64,000 nucleotides of DNA from NCBI RefSeq assembly GCF_905220365.1, contig NC_061153.1:2004001-2068000 (forward strand). The letters run 5' to 3'. A model generated the notes under the pieces. The model was given only the letters and a program-made list of their open reading frames with translations. It did no database searches and was not told the DNA's origin. Each line of letters opens with the position of its first letter. Within the stretch, counting starts at the first letter, position 1. Source of the stretch: Vanessa cardui (taxonomy: Eukaryota > Arthropoda > Insecta > Lepidoptera > Nymphalidae). The position numbers and the translations under genes were made by a program. This document shows positions 55,737 through 64,000 of this stretch, one piece after another.

Positions 55737-56035
55737 CAATTTAAGATAGACGCATACACTTCATCTGCACATCTTCATCACACATACATACACATACTCA
55801 CACACACACACACTCACACACACACACACACGGTCTGGGTTTTAGATTTATTAATCAAAATAATAGTAATTAGTCTTAAGAACTTATTGTTACACCCTTT
55901 AGAATTGTAATAACGTTGGGAAGGAACTGACTTCTGACACACGGTTAACACTAGTTCAGAAGTCAGGGCTGCACTATTGTAAGATGTAAGAAATGGTTAA
56001 CAATAAAGCATTTTTATTATTATTATTATTATTAT
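55737..56035 (+). repeat. Daphne-like 3' UTR, CA microsatellite and (ATT)n tail
   Basis: A CA/CACT-rich tract at 55780-55832, then a UTR with AATAAAGC near 56002 and a TTATTATTATT tail to about 56035. Confidence 0.75.
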
Positions 56036-57135
56036 TAGTATTATACGGATAGAAAGACGCCTGTCTTTGCCTGTTTTCTAGATTTGTCCAAAGCCTTTGG
56101 TTTGGTTAATTATAATGTCCTATGGCATAAGCTGCATAGAGAAACCAGTTTACCGGCTGACTTAATACGAATTTTTGGCTATTGGTATAATCATCAACAT
56201 AACAGTGTGAAGTGGGAGGAATCATTTTCCGATGTGTACCGGTTGGAGTGCGGGGTGAGGCAGGGAGGCTTAAGCTCACCTCGGCTTTTTAACCTTTACA
56301 TGAATCAGCTGATCGATGGGCTTAGTAATAGTAGTGTTGGATGTCATATTGACGGAGTGTGCGTTAACAATATCAGCTACGCGGATGACATGGTGTTGCT
56401 GAGCCCATCGATCGGTGCCATTAGGCAGCTATTAAAAATGTGTGAACTCTATGCGGAAGCCCATGGACTCAAGTACAATGCCAAAAAAAGCGAAGTTTTG
56501 GTTTTTAAATCAGGTGCCAAAGGGTACTGCACTATACCTACGATATCCCTCTGTGGATCACCCCTACGTAGGGTGACCAGCTTTAAGTACTTGGGTCACT
56601 GGGTAACCCAGGATTTAAGAGACAATGCTGACATAGATAGGGAGCGAAGGTCGCTATCGGTTCGCTGTAATATGCTGGCTCGCAGGTTTGCTCGATGTAC
56701 GGAGGCTGTCAAAGTGACTTTATTCAAGGCATATTGTCAGTCTTTTTACATATGTAGCCTGTGGGTCAGGTATGGTATGCGGGCATATAGCGACCTTCGT
56801 GTACAGTATAACAACGCGCTCAGGATGTTGTTGAGGCTGCCGTGGCGCTACAGTGCTTCCAACATGTTCGCGGAATGGCGTATTCATGGCTTTAAAGCCA
56901 TTATGCGTAAGAGGTGCGCGTCGTTGCTTTCGCGTGTCCGCGGCAGTAACAATAATATTCTGAGTGTGTTCGCTGATAGATGGGAGTGTCCAATGCTGCG
57001 TCATTGGATTAAAATCCATATTGAATATTAAAAATAAATAAATAAATGTAATTGTGATGTAATTCTCTACTAACACTAGTTTTAAGAACATTGTTACTAA
57101 CACTATATGGGCGTAGCCTGAAATAAATGATTATT
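56036..57135 (+). pseudogene. CR1-2 RT palm/thumb and 3' end
   Basis: Continues the interrupted RT: TPVFACFLDLSKAFGLVNY, GVRQGGLSSPRLFNLYMN, catalytic ISYADDMVLLSPS, KYLGHWVTQD, RCNMLARRFARCTE and DRWECPMLRHWIK. The frame 56084-57031 is clean (315 codons). In CR1-1 the residues after SKAF are DTI, here GLV, so block A's second conserved Asp is lost. The 3' UTR ends in a GATTATTATTATT tail at about 57122-57135. Confidence 0.88.
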
Positions 57136-57204
57136 ATTATTTTCATTTTTTTATTTTTTCTCGGTTTTCACCGGTATACTGATATGCACGGGCCTAAGTC
57201 AAGT

Positions 57205-58700
57205 GCACGACAGGGTTAGAAGTTACGGAGGTGGTTTGTGGAGTAGGTTGTGAAGCAGATTCTATGGGGTTCTCATTTTCAGTTTGTAGGAATTTTCTTA
57301 CGATCGGGCAGGTGTTGAGAATTGCAGCTTTCTGTAGTAATTGTTTTTGTTTTTATTGTTTTTGTTTTTATTGATTAATGTGATGTCTGGTCTATTGTAG
57401 TGGATTGTGCGATCAGTGAGGATAGCTCGGTCAAAGTAAAGTTTGCTGGTGGATTTCTCTAACACACTTTCTGGTATGTATTTATAGTACGGCTGTATGG
57501 AGGCTATTAAGTTTTGTTGATGGGCAAGTTTTTGATGGATGATATTGGCTATTTGGTCATGTCTATGTTTATAATCTGTCTGGGCTATTGTTTTACATGC
57601 ACCTGTTATATATGGTATCGTCTCTGGGGAACTATTACATTTTCTACATATATCGGAGTGTGGGGTCTTCGTAATATGTTTCTGATAGTTTTTAGTCTCG
57701 ATTACTTGATCCTGAATTGCCATAATAAAGCCTTCAGTCTCTGGGAAGAGATCGCCACGACTCAACCGTGCGTTCGACGCCTTTTTGTCGACATTAGGTT
57801 GGTTTAAGTCGTGGTAGTGTCTCCCGTGCAGAGATTTTTCAGCCCATTCTGCGTGTTTCGTCTTGTCGTCAGTTAGTTTCTCGTTCTTTTGGGATGTATT
57901 GTCTATTAAGTTTAAAGGTGTAAATTTATGGTCAGTTTTAACTATTGCTTTGTGGAGAGGAGAAGATTCAGCTTTGTTAAAGAAGTACTGTCTCAGGGAT
58001 GTTATTTGCTTGTTGTGCAGGCTCGTAATCACAATAAGGCCCCTACCTCCTTCAGTTCTTGGCAGTGTTAGTCTTTGTAAACATGATCTAGGGTGGTGTT
58101 TCCGGAACTTTGTCATCGTAGTATTAATAGTACGTTGCAGGGCTTTAAGATCGGACAGTGACCAGTTAATAATGCCGAAGGAGTAAGTTAATATTGGGAT
58201 TGCAAACGTGTTTATTGCTTTTACTGTATTACGTGAATAGAGCTGAGTTTTAAGAATGGAATTGAGTCTGTGACGGAATTGCTGTTTTAGTTTAACTTTA
58301 GTGTCTGTGTGCAGTATTTGGCGTGACTGGTTATATCCTAAGTATTTGTATGTCTCTCCTTCGTCTAATGGTTGAATTTGTTCCCCTGATTCTAGACTAT
58401 AAAGGTGTGGATAGTAGTGTCCTGATTTAAATGAATTGATTCTGCACTTGTTAACGCCAAACTCAATTTTAATGTCATCTGAAAACTGTTCAGTAATATT
58501 AGCTAATTCATTAAGGCGATACTCACTATTAGCGTAAAGTTTTATATCATCCATGTATAACAGATGGTTTATATTTTCAGCATTGTCAGTCCGTGCGTTA
58601 GTATCTTCGGTATAAGTCAAGCTATATCCTATTGCGCTTTCATTGAGTATGATAGATAGAGGATTCGGGGCAAGGCAAAACCATAACGGGCTTAATGCAT
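57205..58700 (-). pseudogene. Dong/R4-like RT end and restriction-like endonuclease
   Basis: Frame 57298-58620 (440 codons): catalytic LLYMDDIKLYA near the start, thumb, then GGRGLI, the zinc motif ICRKCNSSPET...GAC and the PD-(D/E)XK-type RPDITLINK. This RT followed by CCHC and restriction-like endonuclease order defines R2/R4-type elements. Near 57335-57355 an A-rich frameshift moves the true C-terminus (KAAILNTCPIVRKFL) to another frame that ends about 57205. Confidence 0.85.
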
Positions 58701-58704
58701 CGCC

Positions 58705-59690
58705 TTAGAAAAGGCCACGTTGAATTTGAATGGTGTTAGTCTCTATGGTGGTGGTGGCGGTGGTTAATTTGAGCCGGGTTGCCCAGTTAGTCATTGATGT
58801 TTTTAAAATATTTATTATTTTGGGGTGTATTTTGTATATTTCCAGAATTTGTCGTAACCAGGAGTGAGGAACTGAGTCATACGCTTTCTTATAATCAATG
58901 TACATGGTGAACAGATCAGATTTACTTTTTTTTTGGACTCTTTTGAGTATTATAGAATCTATTATCAATTGTTCCTTGCATCCTTGACTTTACTTTCGGC
59001 ATCCCTTCTGTTGCTCAGCTAGAATATTATTTTCATTAATGTGTTTGTATATAAGTTCCGATAAGCAAGATGTGAGAATTTTGTATAGAGTTTGTAAACA
59101 TGTTATGGGTCTGTATTTTGCGGGATCAGAAAGGTTATTCCTGTCTTTAGGTATCATGTAGGTGGTGCCTAGTGTAATGTAAGATGGTATTGTACTGGGG
59201 TCTTCAATAAATTTATTAAGGTGGTTGTGTAAGTACCCATGGATGTTCGTGAATTTCTTGTACCAGTAACTATGAATGAAATCGGAGCCTGGCGCCTTCC
59301 AATTGTGCAGTTTTTGTAGTACTTTTTTGTAAGTCTCGATTGGAATATGTTCAAAGACCATATCTGATGTCGCAATGTTGTTTTTCCTAATTTCAGATTC
59401 TATCCAGTCGGCTTCATGATTATGACAAACAGGTTGTTCCCAAATTTCTGCCCAGAACTTATGCAAATCTTGCGGATCCGGGGAATCGTCTAAATTGCTA
59501 TTGTTATCATGGTTGTTTGTGGTTGTTTGTTTTAAGTTTCTGTAGAATTGTTTTTCGTTATTAAAAAATAGGCTATTTTGTTGTTTCCTTAGTGAACAAT
59601 CTTTATACCTACGTAGGCGCCCTGCTATTACTGCAAGCTTTTGTTTGAGGGTGTCGAGTGTTTGTGTGAGTTGAGTGTTGGGTTAGGTTA
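58705..59690 (-). pseudogene. Dong/R4-like ORF, N-terminal RT part
   Basis: 58990-59466: linker and fingers (HNWKAPGSDFIHSYWYK, YMIPKDRNN, KYRPITCLQTLYKI, EQQKGCRK). 58705-58968: YIDYKKAYDSVPHSW. The breaks are two in-frame stops: one replacing a Lys after GCRK (about 58987) and one replacing a likely Gln in GLF.GDALSP (about 58705). Further upstream, readable codons extend to about 59690 (LAVIAGRLRRYKDCSLRKQ). The N-terminal DNA-binding region is missing. Confidence 0.85.
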
Positions 59691-60000
59691 GGTTTTTTTT
59701 TTTTTTATATTCAAAGTTTCAATCTACAGGCTCGTAGCCCGTACCTTTAGTATATTGCGATATAATTTATTTGTTATTATAAAAGTTGTGAATAGTACAT
59801 CATAGTCCGCGGGAAAAATCCATGTTTTTCCGACAGGCGGTACAGTCCATACATATATGTATATAAGTATAATACATTCTTTAATGATATTAAATAAAAA
59901 GTTAAACAGTACATGCAGTTAGGCATCCATTTCACTTATACTAATATATATAATGTGTTACATTGTTATGTCACCTTAATCATCGCTTTAGGTTAGGTTA
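59683..60000 (-). mobile_element. Poly(A) stub flanked by TTAGG repeats (TRAS/SART-like 3' end?)
   Basis: TTAGGTTAGGTT (59683-59694) runs straight into a T14 tract (59693-59706), i.e. poly(A) on the minus strand, then about 280 nt of non-coding sequence. TTTAGGTTAGGTTA (59987-60000) lies on the far side. A poly(A) primed from ...GGTT on the TTAGG strand is what telomere-specific R1-clade elements produce. The body is too short to identify. Confidence 0.6.
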
Positions 60001-60497
60001 TTTATTTTATAGCTACATTAAGACAAAAGGGGAAAATCCTTCATGGACGCCTGGGAAGGGAGAGCCCAGGCAGTGCCGGACTCTTACCGGCTAAAAACCC
60101 CTTTTGCCACCAATGACGTGGAACTGACTAAGACGTAATGTAAACAATTATACTACTTACTTGCTAGTGTTGTTGTAGTGTTTTTTTTTTGCTTGCTAGT
60201 GTTTTTTTTTTTTTTTTAATACATTATATTGGCTTACGACTATACTTAATTTATTTAACTACATTGTCGGATGCCCGGATGCCCGTTACTGCTTTGTCAA
60301 GCTGGACACTCAGCCTTTTTTGATAGATAAATAAACAAAATGTGTGATCGGTTTGATTAGTAATACATTCATGCAATGAGTATGGGAAGGGGTATCAGGG
60401 GCGTTGCGACTCCCCCGGTTCCGTCAGTGATTGTATTATTGTTTTGTCGCGATTCCAAATTGCGGTTAGGTTAGGTTAGGTTGATTCCCCGGACGTG
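60001..60497 (+). other. Leader region upstream of the R1-clade ORF1
   Basis: Contains a G/C-richer block (60035-60125) of a type I associate with 5' ends of lepidopteran R1-like elements, two T-rich tracts each preceded by TTGCTAGTGTT (60160-60220), and three TTAGG units at 60466-60480 just 17 nt before the ATG. It could be a 5' UTR, or target DNA if the element is truncated there. Confidence 0.5.
60466..60480 (+). repeat. Telomere-type (TTAGG)3
   Basis: Three perfect TTAGG units, the insect telomere motif, directly upstream of the R1-clade ORF1. Confidence 0.9.
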
Positions 60498-61619
60498 ATG
60501 GCTCCTCCTCCTCCCCCGACCCCTAAACCCGCTAAAGGCAAAGGAAAGGGGAAAAAGACTGTGGGTCGACCGGCTACGACCGACGCGGCTGCACCCTCGT
60601 CCCAGACGGAAGATGCTTTCCTTCCCGCTAGCACTCCGTACAACGAGTGGACTGAGGTGGTCAGGAGGAAGAAGAAGAAGAGAGGCGCCAAAAAGTCAGT
60701 GCTGCCCGCTGCCTCCGCCAATGTTCCTTCCGGCTCGTCTAAAGGAACGAGCAAGGGGGAGAAAACAGCCCCTAAGCCGAATAGGAGGAAACTTGTTCCT
60801 CCCAAAACTGCGGCCGTCGTAGTGACGCTCACTACGGACGCTAAGGAGAAGGGCGAAACGTATGAGTCTGTCCTGAAACGGGCTCGTACGAATGCTAACC
60901 CGGCCGCACTGGGCATTGGTTTAGTAAAGTGCCGCCGAACCCAAACTGGAGCTCGACTCTTCGAGTTTCCGGGGGCCCAGGGCGGCGCCAATGCCGACCT
61001 CTTCGCTAACAAATTGCAGGAGGTCATAGCGGACGTGGTCAAGGTTGCCAGGCCAACAAAAACTGTGACGCTGGAGTTGACCGACTTAGACGACTCGGTC
61101 ACAAAAGAGGAAGTGCTGGCTGCAGTAGCTTTTGCAGGTGGCTGCGACGTTGCAGCAATACAGGACGGAGCTATCAAGCCTGGCCGCGGTGGTCTGGGGG
61201 CTATTCGGCTGAAATGCCCGATTGTCGCAGCAAAGGCCGCACTGGCCAAGAGGCGGCTCCCGGTAGGGTTTTGTGTGGCCGTGGTCCGAGCACTTGAGGA
61301 CCGACCTTTCCGTTGCTTCAGGTGCTTCGGAATCGGACACACCAGAGCTCTGTGCCCATCCCGAGTGGACAGGTCAGAGCTCTGCTGCCGCTGCGGGGAA
61401 GCGGGGCACAAGGCGTCAGAGTGCAGTGCTGCCACGCCACGCTGCGCGGTGTGCACTGCCAGTGGCCGACCAGCCGGCCACGTAATGGGGGGGAAACAAT
61501 GCAATCCTCCCCCAAGGAAGGGACAAGCGCAGGTGCCAACTCGACCTGCCGCTGCCGCCGTCACTGCGACTCCAGTTACAGCGCCGGCTACCGAGGGAGA
61601 GAGTGCGATGATCACATGA
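60498..61619 (+). CDS. R1-clade ORF1 (Gag) with three zinc knuckles, intact
   Basis: 373 codons from ATG 60498 (a GTG at 60495 precedes it in frame). Lys/Pro-rich N-terminus, basic KKKKRGAKK segment, central part with TYESVLKRARTNANP and LTDLDDSVTKEEVLAAVAF, then CFRCFGIGHTRALC, CCRCGEAGHKASEC and CAVCTASGRPAGH (residues about 275-335). The stop TGA overlaps the ORF2 start (ATGA). GC-rich, unlike its surroundings. It binds element RNA and, in telomere-specific relatives, directs it to target DNA. Confidence 0.92.
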   Translation: MAPPPPPTPKPAKGKGKGKKTVGRPATTDAAAPSSQTEDAFLPASTPYNEWTEVVRRKKKKRGAKKSVLPAASANVPSGSSKGTSKGEKTAPKPNRRKLVPPKTAAVVVTLTTDAKEKGETYESVLKRARTNANPAALGIGLVKCRRTQTGARLFEFPGAQGGANADLFANKLQEVIADVVKVARPTKTVTLELTDLDDSVTKEEVLAAVAFAGGCDVAAIQDGAIKPGRGGLGAIRLKCPIVAAKAALAKRRLPVGFCVAVVRALEDRPFRCFRCFGIGHTRALCPSRVDRSELCCRCGEAGHKASECSAATPRCAVCTASGRPAGHVMGGKQCNPPPRKGQAQVPTRPAAAAVTATPVTAPATEGESAMIT

Positions 61620-64000
61620 TGGCCAGGCTCCATCGCATTCTCCAGGCGAATACCAACCACTGCAAAGCGGCCCAGGACTTGCTGGTCCAAACCTTTGCCG
61701 AGTGGTTGGTTGACGTGGCGGTTGTCGCCGAGCCGTACTCAGTCCCACGCAACTGGCTGGGCGACGAGGACAGCTCGGTGGCGTTGGTTGCGCGGTCTTC
61801 CACAGACTCCCCTCCCATCTCGCTAATAGAGAAGGGGCCGGGATATGTGGCCGCTGCGTGGGGGGACATAGCTCTCATTGGGGTGTATTTCTCCCCCAAC
61901 CGTCCCCTGGTGGACTTTGAGAGTTTTCTCGGAGTCCTCGCTATGGTGGCCGGCAGAGCGGAGCAACGCCGGGTCCTGGTGGTGGGCGACCTCAACGCCA
62001 AGTCAGTGGTCTGGGGTAACCGATCCACTGACGCGAGGGGCCGCGAGGTGGAGTCGTGGTCGGTGGCGTCAGGCCTGTCCCTTCTGAATAGAGGGACAGT
62101 GCACACCTGCGTTCGGCGGGAGGGGGCTCGATCGTGGACCTCGCCTTTGCCACTCCTTCTCTGGCGACCCATGTTGTGGACTGGCGGGTGGAGCTGGTGG
62201 AGACTCTCTCGGACCACCGATATGTGCGGTTCGACGTCTCCATCCGGGGCTCCCGTGGGGCCCGTACTGGGGGCCAATCACCTTTCCCGAGATGGGCGCT
62301 CACCCGCTTGGACCAGGAGGCCGCAGGAGAGGCGGCCTTCGTCCAGGATTGGCTCACGCCGCCTGTCGACATCCGTGGTGTCGATGCCGCGGCGGCCCAG
62401 CTGAGGGACTCCTTGACCGAGGTGTGCAATTCCAGCATGCCTCGGTCTCACCGTCCGCCCCCTCGACGAGCCGTGTACTGGTGGTCCGAGGAGTTGGCGA
62501 CTCTCCGGGCCGCCTGCGTGGCGGCCAGGAGAAAGTACACCAGGAGCCGGCGGCGGCGCCCTCGCGATCTCGCCAACGAAGACCGCCTCTACGCATCATA
62601 CGTAGAGGCGAAGTCCGTCTTTAAGGCGAAACTCGCCGCCGCCCCAGACCGCGCGAGGTCGGAGATGTTGGAGGATCTCGACAACGATCCTTTCGGGAGG
62701 CCGTACAAGGCCGCGCGGAACAAGCTGCGGCCGTATGGTCCCCCAGTTGCCGAGACTCTCGAGCCGACTCTGCTGGACGGGGTGGTACAGTCCTTGTTCC
62801 CCCCCCCCGGGACGGTTTCACCCCTCCGGCAATGAGCCCCCCGCGCGATACGGCTCCGACGGTGGAGGAGGTCCCCCCAGTTACGGAGGAAGAGCTGGAG
62901 GAAGCGGTCCTCTGCCTCCGCAGAAAGAAGACGGCCCCAGGACCGGACGGCGTCCCTGCAAATGTGGTGGCCATCGCGGCCTCGCAAATGGGAGCCAGGT
63001 TCCGGGACCTTTTCGGAGCGTGTCTGGCGTCCGAGAGGTTCCCGAAACCGTGGAAGGAGGGCCAATTGTGCCTCCTACGGAAGGAAGGGCGGCCGGTGGA
63101 CTCCCCCTCGGCATACCGACCCATCGTCTTGCTTGATGAGGTCGGTAAGATGTTCGAGAGGATACTCGCCGCCCGCCTCAAGAGGCATCTCCGGAGGATT
63201 GGCCCAGACCTGTCGGACGCTCAGTTCGGCTTTCGGGCTGAGCGTTCGACGGTCGACGCTCTGTCCCGTCTGAGAGGGCAGGTGAGAGAGGCGATGGAGG
63301 CGGGGGACGGGCTTTTGGCTGTGTCTTTTGACATAGCCAACGCTTTCAACTCTGTCCCCCACCCCACCATCCTGGAGGCCCTCCGTTTTCACGGAGTGCC
63401 CCCATATTTGCGGGGCCTCGTGGCCGACTACCTCAAGGACCGTTCGGTCCTCGTCGTCGACAAGACGGGCCGCCTACGGCGGTATGGCGTCGAGTCCGGT
63501 GTGCCACAGGGTTCCGTCCTAGGACCGCTCCTGTGGAACATCGGGTCCGACTGGCTCCTGAGAGGACGCCTCCCCGAGGCACGTCGGTCATTTGCTATGC
63601 AGATGACACTCTTCTGACTGCTCGGGGGAGAAACTTCGAGGAGTCGGCCAGCCTGGCCTCGGCGGGAGGATCCTTGGTGGCGGACAGGATCTCCCGCCTA
63701 GGGTTGACGGTGGCGTTGCCCAAGACCGAGGCCGTCTTCTTTCACGGACCTCGGCAACGCCAGCCGCCGGACGCCCACATACACGTGGCGGGCGTCCCCA
63801 TTGTGGTGCAGGCCCACAAGAAATATCTGGGCCTGATCCTCGACAACAGGTGGCGCTTCGGTCCTCACTTCAGTGGGCTGTCGACGCGCCTGTTGCGGAC
63901 CGCGGGAGCCTTCTCCTGGCTCCTCCCAAACCTCGAGGGACCCGGGGATCGATGCCGGCGACTATATGCCGGCATACTGAAGAGCATGGCCCTTTACGGA
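61616..64000 (+). pseudogene. R1-clade ORF2: APE endonuclease and RT, three frame breaks, cut by window end
   Basis: Starts MMARLHRILQANTNHC. Endonuclease: VVAEPYS, GVYFSPNRPL, VVGDLNAKSVVWG, then (after a frame change at the G-run 62122-62126) IVDLAFATPSL and LSDHRYVRFDV. RT: KTAPGPDGVPANV after a second change at the C10 run 62799-62808, YRPIVLLDEVGK, FDIANAFNSVPH, GVPQGSVLGPLLWN, then after a third near 63571-63578 the catalytic ICYADDTLL and KKYLGLILDNRW. It runs past 64000. The protein is otherwise well conserved. Confidence 0.9.

Larger units (their letters stand above)
51709..56035 (+). mobile_element. Daphne/CR1-like retrotransposon inserted in CR1-2
   Basis: Begins after CCAGTA at about 51709 inside ORF1 (5'-truncated), then ORF1, spacer, intact ORF2, a CA-rich UTR (55780-55832) and an (ATT)n tail (about 56015-56035). 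CR1-2 RT resumes immediately. A 4-nt AGTA is shared at both junctions as possible TSD. Confidence 0.88.

Noticed and set aside
60476..61690. 404-aa minus-strand open frame opposite R1-clade ORF1
   Set aside because: Shadow of a GC-rich gene; the plus strand has the CCHC motifs.

Overview
The window looks like repeat-rich, non-coding DNA of a moth or butterfly (Lepidoptera). I found no host gene. Almost every recognisable base belongs to a transposable element (TE). The lepidopteran assignment is inference. It rests on two tRNA-derived SINEs of types I know from Lepidoptera, an RTE 3' end with a GAT-rich tail, CR1/Daphne-like elements with microsatellite tails, a Dong/R4-like element, R1-clade elements beside TTAGG repeats, and piggyBac-type transposons. 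I use private names: family A (non-LTR, ORF1+ORF2, A/T microsatellite tail; copies A1-A3), family B (Jockey-like, poly(A); copies B1-B3), I-1/I-2 (RNase H-bearing I-like) and CR1-1/CR1-2.

Layout. 1-1650: RTE scrap, then a Penelope-like element (PLE) with a GIY-YIG endonuclease. 1895-5145: reverse transcriptase (RT) scrap and a decayed R1-clade element whose gag is split by a Daphne/CR1-like insertion. 5365-13666: A1, split in its RT by B1. 14077-16159: ORF1 scrap and unassigned AT-rich DNA. 16170-16472: SINE. 16530-19690: RTE-like element split by a second RTE (9-bp target-site duplication, TSD). 19915-20800: Ty3/gypsy gag split by a 111-nt PLE stub (12-bp TSD). 20926-24544: A2. 24799-28372: B2 (minus) with a SINE inside. 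28373-33058: Ty1/copia pol split by B3 (plus). 33059-38840: degenerate RT, then I-1 split by A3. 38847-42640: Ty3/gypsy 3' LTR, pol and gag end. 42655-48270: CR1-1 split by I-2 (14-bp TSD), which is itself split by a 2470-bp piggyBac (TTAA). 48271-49812: half of a second piggyBac-type transposase. 50145-57135: CR1-2 split by a Daphne-like element with an intact 986-aa ORF2. 57205-59690: Dong/R4-like element. 59683-64000: telomere-type TTAGG motifs, a small poly(A) stub and a nearly intact R1-clade element with two ORFs, cut by the window end.

The coding parts are copy-and-paste or cut-and-paste enzymes (APE, GIY-YIG or restriction-like endonucleases, RT, RNase H, integrase, DDD transposases) and nucleic-acid chaperone ORF1/Gag proteins. 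Most carry stops or frameshifts. The best-preserved are the Daphne-like ORF2 (52776-55736) and the R1-clade ORF1 (60498-61619). The nesting gives a relative history of invasions. The most unusual signals are four perfect foldback duplications inside unrelated TE coding sequences, two B copies sharing one 23-nt deletion that removes the RT active site, a textbook -1 slippery site in the gypsy element, and R1-clade or poly(A) termini beside short TTAGG arrays.
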